Source: Methanolobus sp.
Lineage (GTDB): Archaea; Halobacteriota; Methanosarcinia; Methanosarcinales; Methanosarcinaceae
NCBI RefSeq assembly: GCF_016278365.1
Contig: NZ_JADQBZ010000007.1
Coordinates: 1 to 64,000 of the forward strand
DNA length: 64,000 nt
Direction: 5' to 3'
Within the stretch, counting starts at the first letter, position 1; each line of letters begins with the position of its first letter. A program made the position numbers and the translations under genes. Shown piece after piece: positions 38,102 to 47,239 of the stretch. The notes beneath the pieces were generated by a model, which saw only the letters and a list, made by a program, of their open reading frames with translations, searched no databases and was not told the origin of the DNA.

Positions 38102-39292
38102 ATGATGCCTGATGATTCGTATGATATAATAGTTGTTGGCGCCGGACCGGCAGGTTCCACGGCAGCCATGTATGCAGCCCAAAGAGGCATGTCTGTGCTC
38201 CTCCTGGATAAAAAGAAGGATATTGGAACGCCTCTCCAGTGCGGAGGCTTCCTGCCCCACTATGAGACCCTGCATGAACTGGTCCCCAATGCGGAATTAC
38301 CCTTCACCCTCGAAGAAATACCCTCTAACTGCATCCATGCTACCACCTCTTACCAGCGTTTCATAGCTCCTGACGGTTACTCAAAGGGATTTCACGTTAC
38401 TGCTGACGCTATCGACAGGAGGCGCTTTGACAAGCATCTCGCAAGGCAGGCTGCAAAAGCCGGTGCACATCTGCTTGTCGGGACCAACGTCACGGAAGTA
38501 AGAGGCACTGAACTTATAATGGACGGAGTCTTTGGGGAATTCGTCGTCACAGGTAAGATCATCATCGGAGCAGACGGGCCGAACTCAGTCGTTGCAAAAG
38601 CTAACAATATGCTAAGGGGTGCCGACCCTATGGGCACTGGCACAGCATTCGAGTATGAGATCAGCGGCGCAGATACGGACAGGGAAGCCGTGGAAATGTA
38701 TTTCGGAAAGGAATATGTGCCCGGAGGTTATGCCTGGATCATCTCCCAGGGGGAGGACACGGCCAATATAGGTGTCGGCATTCGCGAAGCAATGTTCGGT
38801 CAGGGAATGTGTGCAAGAGACTACCTTGACAAGTTCATGCATGAGCACCCCCTTGCAAGCAAAAGGCTTGAAGACGCGTCCATATTATCCGTTGTTGCCG
38901 GCCTTGTACCCGTTGGTGGTGCGCCGAAGATTACAGCCACCAACGATACAATCATAGCAGGAGATGCCGCAGGACATCTCATCGCCACCAACGGAGGCGG
39001 CATATCCACTGCAATGGTCGGTGGCAAGCTTGCAGGTGAAACGGCCGCTGATCACCTAGAAGGCAGGTGCAGTCTCATAGAATACGACAGGCGCTGGAGG
39101 GAGCAGATGGGAATGGAAATAAGGACCTCGGTATATGCGCGCAAGCTCATGGATAAGCTCATGCTCTCGGATAAGCTCATGAGCGCCGCTATAAGAATGA
39201 TCTCACCGGAACATATGAAGGCCATCCAGTGCGGACAACTTCCCGCTCCTGTCAGAAAGAGCCTTTTGAAACTTAATATAGGTCTTGACTGA
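38102..39292 (+). CDS. Geranylgeranyl reductase-family flavoprotein
   Basis: FAD-dependent enzyme saturating the isoprenoid chains of archaeal lipids or quinones. About 397 residues. FAD site DIIVVGAGPAGSTAAMYAA at the N-terminus, CGGFLPHYETL with the conserved active-site cysteine, GADGPNSVVAK, the YxWxxxxG-type motif YVPGGYAWIISQGED, and IAGDAAGHLIATNGGGISTAM binding the flavin. The frame opens at 37991, but homology begins with MPDDSYDI, so ATG 38102 (or 38105) is the start. Followed after 2 bases by the GGCT-like gene. Confidence 0.88.
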   Translation: MMPDDSYDIIVVGAGPAGSTAAMYAAQRGMSVLLLDKKKDIGTPLQCGGFLPHYETLHELVPNAELPFTLEEIPSNCIHATTSYQRFIAPDGYSKGFHVTADAIDRRRFDKHLARQAAKAGAHLLVGTNVTEVRGTELIMDGVFGEFVVTGKIIIGADGPNSVVAKANNMLRGADPMGTGTAFEYEISGADTDREAVEMYFGKEYVPGGYAWIISQGEDTANIGVGIREAMFGQGMCARDYLDKFMHEHPLASKRLEDASILSVVAGLVPVGGAPKITATNDTIIAGDAAGHLIATNGGGISTAMVGGKLAGETAADHLEGRCSLIEYDRRWREQMGMEIRTSVYARKLMDKLMLSDKLMSAAIRMISPEHMKAIQCGQLPAPVRKSLLKLNIGLD

Positions 39293-39294
39293 AT

Positions 39295-39669
39295 ATGTAT
39301 ATATTTGTTTACGGCTCACTGAAAAAAGGGTTCTCAAGGCATGATCTGATAGAGGGCTCGACTTTAATCTGCAAGACCCGCACCAAGGATCACTTTGCTA
39401 TGGTTGACCTGCATCGCTTTCCCGGTGTGATCAAAGAGCAGAGTGTATCCCCGATATATGGGGAGGTTTATGACATCACCGACAGTTTGCTGGATGATCT
39501 GGATGATTATGAAGGTGACTGGTACTGCAGGGAACAAGTGAAACTTGAAGCAGGGTTCACAGCCTGGATGTATTTTCTCAAAAATATCCTTGGTAATGTA
39601 AAGAAGTACGGGATAGTTAGTGAAGGCCTCTGGAATGAGAAGCAGGAGAATAAGTATGTCGGAGAATAA
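39295..39669 (+). CDS. Gamma-glutamylcyclotransferase-fold (AIG2-like) protein
   Basis: 124 residues. The N-terminal FVYGSLKKGFSRHDLI is the substrate-pocket signature of the GGCT/AIG2 fold, and the acid residue lies in LDDLDDYEGDWYCREQV. Such proteins open gamma-glutamyl amides with formation of 5-oxoproline; the substrate here is unknown. It starts 2 bases after the reductase and overlaps the radical SAM gene by 14 bases, so the three form one transcript. Confidence 0.82.
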   Translation: MYIFVYGSLKKGFSRHDLIEGSTLICKTRTKDHFAMVDLHRFPGVIKEQSVSPIYGEVYDITDSLLDDLDDYEGDWYCREQVKLEAGFTAWMYFLKNILGNVKKYGIVSEGLWNEKQENKYVGE

Positions 39670-40291
39670 TAAATTAACTAACGGGAACAAAGAAAGCCGC
39701 TTCACCGGAGGGACCATTGGTTATGAAGCTCACGGGAATCTCTATCTTAATATAACTAACAGGTGTACCGCAAAATGCAGTTTCTGTCTTCGGGATATGT
39801 GTGACGGCGTTTATGGTTATAGTCTCTGGTTATCAGCGGAGCCTACTTACGATGATATCATAGAGGAGCTTGAGGGCAGGGATTTGAGACGATACAAGGA
39901 GGTCGTGTTCACTGGATTTGGAGAGCCGACATGCAGGCTTGATACTCTTCTTGAGGTAACCAGGTGGCTCCATGAAAAAGGTAAACGGGTGCGTCTGGAT
40001 ACCAACGGTCATGCCAAACTCATGTATCCTGAAAGGGATGTCGTCGCAGAACTAAAAGTGGCAGGTATGGAATCTGTCTCTGTCAGCCTTAATGCCGAAT
40101 CCGGGGAGAAATATGATCAGCTTTGCCACCCTGCATTCAACAATGCATATGCATCTCTCCTGGAGTTTACAAAAGAATCTGTAAAAGCAGGCATGAGAAC
40201 TCAGATGACGGTTGTGGGTATGCCTGATATTGATATAGAAAAATGTGAAAAGATAGCAACCGGCCTTGGAGCTACTTTTCGTGTAAGATAA
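39656..40291 (+). CDS. Radical SAM protein, TatD-linked type
   Basis: About 211 residues. The cluster motif CTAKCSFC (CxxxCxxC) binds the 4Fe-4S and S-adenosylmethionine; TGFGEPTCRLDTLLE and VRLDTNGHAKL are further barrel motifs. Similar to the small radical SAM proteins that are usually linked to tatD. No tatD is present here. ATG 39656 follows AGGAG and is preferred over upstream ones. Its stop lies 2 bases from the stop of the convergent engB. Confidence 0.85.
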   Translation: MSENNKLTNGNKESRFTGGTIGYEAHGNLYLNITNRCTAKCSFCLRDMCDGVYGYSLWLSAEPTYDDIIEELEGRDLRRYKEVVFTGFGEPTCRLDTLLEVTRWLHEKGKRVRLDTNGHAKLMYPERDVVAELKVAGMESVSVSLNAESGEKYDQLCHPAFNNAYASLLEFTKESVKAGMRTQMTVVGMPDIDIEKCEKIATGLGATFRVR

Positions 40292-40293
40292 GA

Positions 40294-40920
40294 TCAGAAG
40301 TACTTGTACAGATCATCCCTCTTCTCAGAATGCAGGCGCTGCCTGATAATGGAGTTCAGGGGCTTGATCTTGCCCTGCTTTGCACTGATGGGTGCGATAA
40401 TGTCTATCCATTGTCTCCAGGGAGGCAGCATTCCAAGCTTGTTCGCGATGTCATCAAGGACAGTGTTCTGCTCTTCTTCTTTTACTTTGTCCATTTTATT
40501 GACAGCTACAACAGTATCGATATCAAGCTCCTTCAGGAAGTCGTACATCTCAATATCTATCGGAACCTCGTTCCTTGACTCCCAGCGGTCCACAACTTCC
40601 ACAAAAACAGGACCATCGACAACCATTACAGCCATACGGATTCGCCCGGCTCCTTTTTCTATGTAGCGCACTATCTGGTCCTTTACGATGTCCTGCTTGC
40701 GCTCCTTAATACCGCTCATGAACCCGAAACCAGGCATATCTGTCAGGAGAAGGTCTGAAAAGCGTATCTGTGTAGGTTTCAGTGTAACGCCGGGGCGTTT
40801 ACCTACCTTTACTCTCTGCCCTGTGACCTCCCTGATGAGAGAGGATTTACCCACATTGGACCTGCCGACAAATATGATCTCAAAATTCACTCCTTCAGTA
40901 AGATCTTCACTCTTAGCCAT
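40294..40920 (-). CDS. engB: GTP-binding protein EngB (YihA/YsxC)
   Basis: Small GTPase of the TrmE-Era-EngA-like class, aiding large-subunit ribosome assembly in bacteria. 208 residues. G1 VGRSNVGKSS, G2 RPGVT, G3 TDMPGFGF, G4 VNKMD, G5 ISAKQG all present. Archaeal members carry a short insert in the helical part, as here. Preceded by the DHH gene with a 6-base gap, so the two are co-transcribed. Confidence 0.93.
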   Translation of the reverse strand: MAKSEDLTEGVNFEIIFVGRSNVGKSSLIREVTGQRVKVGKRPGVTLKPTQIRFSDLLLTDMPGFGFMSGIKERKQDIVKDQIVRYIEKGAGRIRMAVMVVDGPVFVEVVDRWESRNEVPIDIEMYDFLKELDIDTVVAVNKMDKVKEEEQNTVLDDIANKLGMLPPWRQWIDIIAPISAKQGKIKPLNSIIRQRLHSEKRDDLYKYF

Positions 40921-40926
40921 TATAAC

Positions 40927-41940
40927 TCACACTTGAACCTTAAGTATTTCTTTTCCTATCGCAACATCCATATCCTGCAGGAATTGCACAAAAGAAGCCG
41001 CCGGGATTCTTGCTCCTGCTGCTGCGGCGTGACCTCCGCCTGTACCTCCATGCTTGAGTGCGATAGTTTTTAGCAACCTGTTCAGGTCGATATTTTCTCT
41101 TGACCTTAGGCTCATATCATATACATCTTTATGGTTGCGATACTCGGCAGCTATGCCCACCCCGCGCATTCCATACGATGCTGCGTAAATCGCAGATTTT
41201 GACATATATCCTTTCGCATCGATGACATATGCCATGTTCTGAAGGGACACAACATCTTTTTTCACTCTGAGGCGCAAGGCTTCTTCAAATCGCGCACCTT
41301 CCCTCGCTATCTCAAGTACACCCGGGATCTCGGTGGGGATCATGTCTTGGGAAAGGGGATGAAGCATTTTTCGTTTGAAATCGTAATTGCGGCCCATATG
41401 AATAAGAGCCTGTATGAGCGTGCCTGCCTGGAAGAAAAGGCTTCTTTTATCCCAGTCCTGCAACCATTCCCTGATAGAAGGAGTATTATCGTAATAGTCA
41501 CCGATGGCGCCATATATTGCCACTCTGCGCATGTCACTGTTCAGCCGGTCCTCCAACACCTTATATGTCAGCTCTGAAGAGCACATGTTAAGGTCGTTAT
41601 GCATCCACTCGACATCCCAGTACTTATCCGGCAGAGGATGATGGTCAATATATGTTATGCTGGCATTTCGGGCAAGCTTTTCAAGACGTTTATACAGTTT
41701 GGTGGATGACCTGACATCAATAGCAATATCACAGATGATTATATTCCTGTATCCATCCGCCATCTTCAGTTCATCAAGTATACCTACCGGAGAAGTAAAA
41801 TACACATCTGCATCAGGGTAGGCACTCTTGGCAATAGCACCGGAGCAGACACCGTCAGAATCCCCGTGTGTCAGGATAAGGGTCCTGTTCATGTCGGAAT
41901 ATATGCGTTTTATCCCGCTTGCTGTTTTTGATCTGTTCAT
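40927..41940 (-). CDS. DHH-family phosphoesterase
   Basis: 337 residues. N-terminal DHH domain: THGDSDGVCSG (motif I), IICDIA (motif II), YIDHHPLPD (DHH motif), and AIGDYYD (motif IV). C-terminal DHHA1 domain with GGTGGGHAAAAGARIP. Archaeal members act as nano-RNases or 3'-5' exonucleases related to RecJ/GAN. The metal-binding residues are intact. A second in-frame ATG at codon 17 (41892) lies right before the conserved domain and could be the true start. Confidence 0.88.
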   Translation of the reverse strand: MNRSKTASGIKRIYSDMNRTLILTHGDSDGVCSGAIAKSAYPDADVYFTSPVGILDELKMADGYRNIIICDIAIDVRSSTKLYKRLEKLARNASITYIDHHPLPDKYWDVEWMHNDLNMCSSELTYKVLEDRLNSDMRRVAIYGAIGDYYDNTPSIREWLQDWDKRSLFFQAGTLIQALIHMGRNYDFKRKMLHPLSQDMIPTEIPGVLEIAREGARFEEALRLRVKKDVVSLQNMAYVIDAKGYMSKSAIYAASYGMRGVGIAAEYRNHKDVYDMSLRSRENIDLNRLLKTIALKHGGTGGGHAAAAGARIPAASFVQFLQDMDVAIGKEILKVQV

Positions 41941-41970
41941 TTATAGTAAAGGAAAGCGCTATTATGTATT

Positions 41971-43242
41971 TTACTTTTGCCTTAAGTTTGATATGAACTG
42001 CTTGACAGCATCCGCAAGATCATAGAATATCCGGAATATCCCATGGTCCTCTTTCACAACTGCAGGCTGCTCCGCATTTATGCTATCATATGATGCATCT
42101 TCCGGGGAAATATCATCGTAGTACCCATCCTGTTCATATCCATCCTGCCCATATTCATCTGCTACATATAGCATATATCGTCTTGAATTAACAGTGTCCT
42201 CATAGTCCCGGGGATCCGTAAAAGTAGCTTTTGCCGACGGCATCACAACACTTCCGGCCTTATCCATCCGCAGTGAGTATGTAAGGGTGATATTTTCAGA
42301 CGGGTGCAGGATCTTACTGCTACTTATAGTGCCTCCCACAAGCACAGCTCCTGTGGCGATCTCATCAGAGACTGACACATAGGCAGCCCGATCGCCTTCA
42401 TTAACAGCACTTACCTGTATCTGGATAACATCATTCACCTGCACATTTTCGGCAGAATGGGATTTGGTAAGGTTTATATAAGGGCCATGAACAATAAGCT
42501 GTGTATCGTGGAACGTTTTCTTGTAAATTCTATCGTCCATACTGACCAGCACCTGCGTACCGGTGAAATTATAAGTACCAGGCCTGAGAGCCTTAAGGGA
42601 GTAGCTATAGGACTTCTGTCCGTTAGCAGCAATAGTGGAGTTCCAGTCCATATCGATATCGGGATCAAATACCAGGCCGCCCGGGATTTCCTGGATAAGT
42701 TGTATCGTTGTAGGAACAACCCTGAGGTTTCGGACCTTTATCTCAAAGTGAGCCCGCTCATCCATGTATACTTCTTTTGCCCGGTTCTCTTCCACAATAA
42801 TTGTCTTATCTATCTTCTCAATGACAACTGTCGGGGTCTGGGATACATTTGAAAGAAATACAGTAATGTTCGTGTAGGGCACCGGGATATTGTTACCCGT
42901 AACAACGCTCAGTGCAGTGATGTTGAGCCGGTCTCCAAATATATAATTGTCAGGGATGTTGGAATTGTTCACGGCAAGAATCGTTTGCCATGATTCGGAA
43001 CGGTCGCTCAGTACCGTCAGCATCACATAATCACTATCTGTATCGAATGCTTTGGAAGGTGAAAAGTCAGCAGCTTTTATCATGTAGCCGCTGGCATTGA
43101 CTTCTTCTCCCCAGTAAAGCGTATAGTTTCCTGTCTCAAGCCACTCGACACCGCCATCATCGGTAAACGATTCTGCATTTGCAAGGCTGCAGAGGCATAC
43201 AAGAAGGGCCAGCACTCCCATTCTTAAAGCTATCTGTCTCAT
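41971..43242 (-). CDS. Secreted surface protein (COG1361-like), paralogue 1
   Basis: 423 residues. Signal peptide (MGVLALLVCLCSLANA), an N-terminal domain (GNYTLYWGEEVNASGYMIKAADF) and two or three immunoglobulin-like repeats with VYMDERAHFEIKVRN and ITLTYSLRMDKAG, many N-glycosylation sites, then an acidic Y/D/Q-rich stretch and a short amphipathic C-terminus without a sortase tail. The family (also DUF11-like) is common in methanogen envelopes. It lies 8 bases after its paralogue and shares its design, so the pair is a tandem duplication. Confidence 0.75.
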   Translation of the reverse strand: MRQIALRMGVLALLVCLCSLANAESFTDDGGVEWLETGNYTLYWGEEVNASGYMIKAADFSPSKAFDTDSDYVMLTVLSDRSESWQTILAVNNSNIPDNYIFGDRLNITALSVVTGNNIPVPYTNITVFLSNVSQTPTVVIEKIDKTIIVEENRAKEVYMDERAHFEIKVRNLRVVPTTIQLIQEIPGGLVFDPDIDMDWNSTIAANGQKSYSYSLKALRPGTYNFTGTQVLVSMDDRIYKKTFHDTQLIVHGPYINLTKSHSAENVQVNDVIQIQVSAVNEGDRAAYVSVSDEIATGAVLVGGTISSSKILHPSENITLTYSLRMDKAGSVVMPSAKATFTDPRDYEDTVNSRRYMLYVADEYGQDGYEQDGYYDDISPEDASYDSINAEQPAVVKEDHGIFRIFYDLADAVKQFISNLRQK

Positions 43243-43250
43243 AGTCTCTA

Positions 43251-44852
43251 TTATTGTTCCCTGCGCTTGATCACGGCAAAGACACAGATAAGGATGAATA
43301 TCATCAGAGACCCTTCAAAACCAGGTTGCACCCTGGTATCATCAGAATTGGTTACTGTGTTGTCTGTGGAAGAAGAACTGCCCGATGTGCTGCTGGGAGT
43401 GTCACTCTGGGAGTTATCAGAAAGAGAAGCGGAAGTCTGCTCTTCCGGGTCTACAACCGACAGTACGGGCATGTTGGATATCCTTTCACCTTTAAAGCCT
43501 TCCATATCAATGAACGTAGCAGTTGTTGCAGGCATCTTTACCTCTCCTGTCTCCTTCGTTCTGATCACATATGAGTATGTGGCTGATTTGCCTCCTTTCA
43601 TAACTTCCTTGAACTCCAGGTTCCCGCTTACAAATGATACGCTGGATGGCATACTTTCTGCTGTTGTTACACTGGCATCCTTGTTACCCTGATTATGCAC
43701 AGTTATAGTCACAGTAGCTTCTTTGCCAGGGCTCACGGAAGAAGGACTTATGGTTTTAGTAAGAACTATATTGGGTCCATTAACTTTGACCTTGGGTGCT
43801 TCTGACTTGAATGTGTGCACCTTGCCGTCGGGCCCTGTGAATGTAGCTGTCGTTGCAGGAATTGTTATCTCGCCGGTCTTTGTGGGTTTCAGTGTATATT
43901 TAAAAAGGTCTGCCTTTGTCTCACCTTGGCTAAAACTGACTGTTGTTTCCTGATTGGTATTATCCTGCAATTCAAAATACTCGCTGATCGAATCGGTGAC
44001 TGTTGCGGAACTGACACTATAGATTCCTTTATTGTATACACTCACTGAAACGTAAACAGCCTTATCCATGTATATTTCCTTGGCAATAGTCTTTGTAATT
44101 ATAAGTTCGACAACAGGCTCTATGGTCAGGGTCTTTATTTTGTCATGGGAGTGTATCTGGTTGTTAATGTCCTTAGATTTAGTTGTTACCTTAAAATCGA
44201 TCTTTGTCTGGTCCCAGTACTCAGAGGCCTTGAATTTAACAACTATCGGCTCAAGTACTTCATCTTCTTCCACATCATTAAAACTATATTTAATTTTTCC
44301 GGAAGTTTGTTCCATTCCACATGAATCTATTTCTACGTCCATATTGTAGGCTTTGGCATCACCTTCGTTCTTGATATTTATTGTTGCTGTAATAATAGAA
44401 GAACCAGTATACCTTGGATCATAAGTGTCTTTATCAGTGCTTATATCGATTTTCATCTTTGGATAAGCTCTCTTATATACTTTAACTGCAGTTTTTGGAT
44501 CTTTCATATTGCCTGTCCATGAGTCAATATTAAGGGTCACGGAATCAACAACTACTTTGATGTCATTGCCACTATCTGTATCACGGTAAGTCAGAGTTTC
44601 TCCAACACGCAAAGGGGAAATTGCTTTTACCTGGTTGTTCCTGGAAATGCTGATGCTGACAAAACCTTCTGCATTAAAGTCCTCAGCTTTGATAACATAG
44701 CTATCAATTGTTAATGTACCTCCCCAAGCAAGGGTGCCAGTCTTATCTGCACCATCCTTCCATTCAATATCATCCACAGTATAGGCTAATGCAGGCAGGC
44801 AGAGAAGATACATCGATAAAAGTAAACAAATAAGGGATTTTTTTAGCATCAT
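43251..44852 (-). CDS. PGF-CTERM surface protein (COG1361-like), paralogue 2
   Basis: 533 residues: signal peptide (LLLSMYLLCLPALA), a first domain like that of the neighbour (GTLTIDSYVIKAEDF), three immunoglobulin-like repeats with KEIYMDKAVYVSVSVYNKG, a Ser/Thr-rich linker and a PGF-CTERM tail (PGF, then a hydrophobic helix and KRREQ). The tail is recognised by archaeosortase A, which removes it and attaches a lipid. So this copy should be anchored, unlike its neighbour. A GAGGTT site precedes the ATG. Confidence 0.85.
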   Translation of the reverse strand: MMLKKSLICLLLSMYLLCLPALAYTVDDIEWKDGADKTGTLAWGGTLTIDSYVIKAEDFNAEGFVSISISRNNQVKAISPLRVGETLTYRDTDSGNDIKVVVDSVTLNIDSWTGNMKDPKTAVKVYKRAYPKMKIDISTDKDTYDPRYTGSSIITATINIKNEGDAKAYNMDVEIDSCGMEQTSGKIKYSFNDVEEDEVLEPIVVKFKASEYWDQTKIDFKVTTKSKDINNQIHSHDKIKTLTIEPVVELIITKTIAKEIYMDKAVYVSVSVYNKGIYSVSSATVTDSISEYFELQDNTNQETTVSFSQGETKADLFKYTLKPTKTGEITIPATTATFTGPDGKVHTFKSEAPKVKVNGPNIVLTKTISPSSVSPGKEATVTITVHNQGNKDASVTTAESMPSSVSFVSGNLEFKEVMKGGKSATYSYVIRTKETGEVKMPATTATFIDMEGFKGERISNMPVLSVVDPEEQTSASLSDNSQSDTPSSTSGSSSSTDNTVTNSDDTRVQPGFEGSLMIFILICVFAVIKRREQ

Positions 44853-44905
44853 TTAACCTCATGTGTATTATTAATAATATTGAAATAGATATTAATTTTA
44901 TGGAG

Positions 44906-45406
44906 TCAGTTTTTTGGTATAAGTGTTTTATAACCTTTTATCTGAGAAGGCCTGTCAATTGCTGTTGTTCTGGAGGTGGAACTTGGAAGGTCGGTCATGG
45001 TAGGCTGCTGTATGAGTCCTGCTGTGTTCGCATCTGCGGTTCGCTGGCTTTTGTACCCCGCTTCGATAGTTTTATTTATAGCAACCTCTGAATATTCAGG
45101 AAAAATATTTGTCCTCTCAGATTGCTTTTCTGAGCTCCTTTTTGACATATCGGACTTAAGGTCTCTTTCCTTGGCCCTGGTCCCATATTCTTTGCCGTCC
45201 CTGTAGTTTTGCATGACGAGCTTTCCAAGACCGGATTCTCTTGCCAGATCCTCAAGCATTGAGTATTGCTCGCTCACCCAGCCAAGTTCGGAATGTTTGT
45301 GATACCCTACTTCAAAACCAAGCTTGTACGAACTTTTAACAAGCTCATCGATCTCAGATCTGGTGAGTTGCGTTTGCTCTTCTTTCTTTTTGAAAAACCT
45401 GACCAT
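44906..45406 (-). CDS. Hypothetical basic/charged protein, partner of the KaiC-like ATPase
   Basis: 166 residues, soluble, starting MVRFFKKKEEQTQLT. The N-terminal half is helical (LTRSEIDELVKSSYKLGFEVGYHKHSELGW, interrupted by Y/H). The C-terminal half is rich in S, T, K and disordered-looking. No family recognised. It starts 12 bases after the ATPase stop, so the two are cotranscribed. Possibly a regulator or substrate of that ATPase. Confidence 0.65.
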   Translation of the reverse strand: MVRFFKKKEEQTQLTRSEIDELVKSSYKLGFEVGYHKHSELGWVSEQYSMLEDLARESGLGKLVMQNYRDGKEYGTRAKERDLKSDMSKRSSEKQSERTNIFPEYSEVAINKTIEAGYKSQRTADANTAGLIQQPTMTDLPSSTSRTTAIDRPSQIKGYKTLIPKN

Positions 45407-45418
45407 GGTTTCACACCC

Positions 45419-46162
45419 TCACTCAAGCAATTCTTGCACAGCCATGCCTCTTTCCGTGAAACCCACACCCCGCAGGTTACAGTCATGCTTAGTTCCTCTC
45501 ATTTTGATTATCTGGATGGCACGTGTCATAGTCTTATCGTAGAGGAAATTATGCAGGAATATGACCCCATGAGAAGCAAACTGCTCTGTGGAGTAAACTG
45601 TCGGGTCCGTCATCTCGGATATCAGTATCGTGGTACATCCTAATTTCTTGAGGTTGCGGATGAACCTACTCATCTCTTTTTCCTGAAGGGATGGGTCCTT
45701 TGAAGTGAAACGGATCGCTGACACTGAGTCAATTACCAGCCGCTTTACACCATACTCAGAGACATAGCATGCAATTTCCTTGTATACTGTTGCCGGGGAA
45801 GGAGCACCCTGGTCGCCAGGAGAATTGATCATGTCGTGTTCATGGATACCGCGTTCATGCAAGTCATCGATAAAACCATAATCCATCCTTGGACCGAGGT
45901 CCGCGAACAATAGTTTTTGCATCTTGATCAAAGTCACTACGTTCATACTGTAGTTTGACATGTCATCTATTATGTTCTGCGGGCTCTCTACCAGGCTCAC
46001 ATAAAGGCCGACTTCTCCAAGTGCTGCTCCCTGTGCAAGATATTGGACACAGAAAGTGGTTTTACCACTTCCGGGGGGCCCGCTGAGAAGATAAACACGT
46101 TCCGAGAGTAATCCTCCTTGCAGGATTTCGTCAAGACCATCTATTCCAGTTTTAATTCTCAT
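45419..46162 (-). CDS. KaiC-like RecA-superfamily ATPase
   Basis: 247 residues with one RecA core: LLSGPPGSGKTTFCVQYL (Walker A), YGVKRLVIDSVSAIRF (Walker B and sensor) and STEQFASHGVIFLHN as in KaiC/RadB-like ATPases. Archaeal single-domain members often serve signalling or, as FlaH, archaella assembly. No archaellum or chemotaxis genes are near, so the task is open. Transcribed with the 166-residue gene downstream, divergent from the Nif3-like gene. Confidence 0.82.
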   Translation of the reverse strand: MRIKTGIDGLDEILQGGLLSERVYLLSGPPGSGKTTFCVQYLAQGAALGEVGLYVSLVESPQNIIDDMSNYSMNVVTLIKMQKLLFADLGPRMDYGFIDDLHERGIHEHDMINSPGDQGAPSPATVYKEIACYVSEYGVKRLVIDSVSAIRFTSKDPSLQEKEMSRFIRNLKKLGCTTILISEMTDPTVYSTEQFASHGVIFLHNFLYDKTMTRAIQIIKMRGTKHDCNLRGVGFTERGMAVQELLE

Positions 46163-46328
46163 AAGGTGCCCTCTGTAAATATACTAGATTTTATTATATT
46201 TATGGTGTACATATATATTACTGTTATTATTCAGCAAATAGTATACATGACATTATTATACATAAAACTATTATAATATAGTATTGGAATGCGACATATT
46301 GAAATTACTTGAAAAACATCATTTATCT

Positions 46329-47069
46329 ATGAACCTTTCAGAAGTAGTTGCTGTCCTAGAACAACTGGCCCCTCCTGAGCTGGCGGAGGATTTCGATATT
46401 GGTAGAATTGGATTGACCCTGGATCTTGAGAATGATATTCAGAAAATAGCCGTTGCCCTTGATCCCACAAAGTATGTGTTAAAAAGGGCCGCAGAGATAG
46501 GTGCGGATATACTTGTGACCCATCACACTCTTATCTTTCATCCGCTGAACCTTGTCAGGAAACCGCTTGCAGATATTCTCAAAATAGCTCTGGACAACAA
46601 TATTTCCCTGTACTCGATGCACACCAACTACGACAAAGCAAAAAATGGTATCAATGACGCACTTGCAAAACGCATCGGTCTCTCTAATATCATTGACACG
46701 GATATCGGAAGGATAGGAACTATCAGTCCGTGCCCTGCAGAGACCTTTGTGAACCATGTTGCAAAAAGCCTGAACACCCATGTCCAGTTCACTGGCAGGA
46801 AAGAAGAGATCAGCAAGGTGATGGTCTTTGGTGGGAGCGGTTTTAAAGAAGAGTACCTTTCCATCGCAAAAGAAAATGGAGTCGATGCTTATGTTTCCGC
46901 TGAACTGAGACATGATATCATACGCTCATGGGAGGACATGCTGCTTATTGATGCAACACATTACGCAACAGAAAATCCGGGCATGCAGGACCTGTGTCTC
47001 CGGCTGGAGGAAAGGCTCAGGATGGATGTGGAATTCATTGACCACAATCCCTTCATAGAAGTAATTTGA
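46329..47069 (+). CDS. Nif3-like dinuclear metal centre protein
   Basis: About 246 residues of the NIF3/DUF34 family, a hexameric toroid with a two-metal site. Motifs: LEQLAPPELAEDFDIGRIGL, ILVTHHTLIFHPL (metal histidines), YSMHTNYDKAKNGINDALA and, near the end, LIDATHYATENPG. In bacteria relatives act as GTP cyclohydrolase-like or metal-chaperone enzymes. The frame opens at TTG 46284, but homology begins at ATG 46329. Followed after 6 bases by a tiny acidic gene. Confidence 0.85.
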   Translation: MNLSEVVAVLEQLAPPELAEDFDIGRIGLTLDLENDIQKIAVALDPTKYVLKRAAEIGADILVTHHTLIFHPLNLVRKPLADILKIALDNNISLYSMHTNYDKAKNGINDALAKRIGLSNIIDTDIGRIGTISPCPAETFVNHVAKSLNTHVQFTGRKEEISKVMVFGGSGFKEEYLSIAKENGVDAYVSAELRHDIIRSWEDMLLIDATHYATENPGMQDLCLRLEERLRMDVEFIDHNPFIEVI

Positions 47070-47075
47070 GGATCC

Positions 47076-47222
47076 ATGTCTGATAATAACGATCACATTG
47101 ATGAGGATGAGCTGGAGGAAATGTTGGAAGACCAGTCAAAGCTCAAGGAAAAGCCGAAACACAGGGGATACGGAGATTATGAGAGAAGAGGCATTTACAG
47201 GGGGCCTTCGGTAAAAAAGTGA
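47076..47222 (+). CDS. Small acidic hypothetical protein (48 aa)
   Basis: 48 codons starting MSDNNDHIDEDELEEMLED and ending RRGIYRGPSVKK. GAGG precedes the ATG by 4 bases, and it starts 6 bases after the Nif3-like stop, so it is probably co-translated with it. The protein has an acidic front (residues 1-20) and a basic, R/Y/G-rich back, which suggests it binds another protein or nucleic acid. No family recognised. Confidence 0.6.
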   Translation: MSDNNDHIDEDELEEMLEDQSKLKEKPKHRGYGDYERRGIYRGPSVKK

Positions 47223-47239
47223 TGCAGTAAAGAGGCAGA

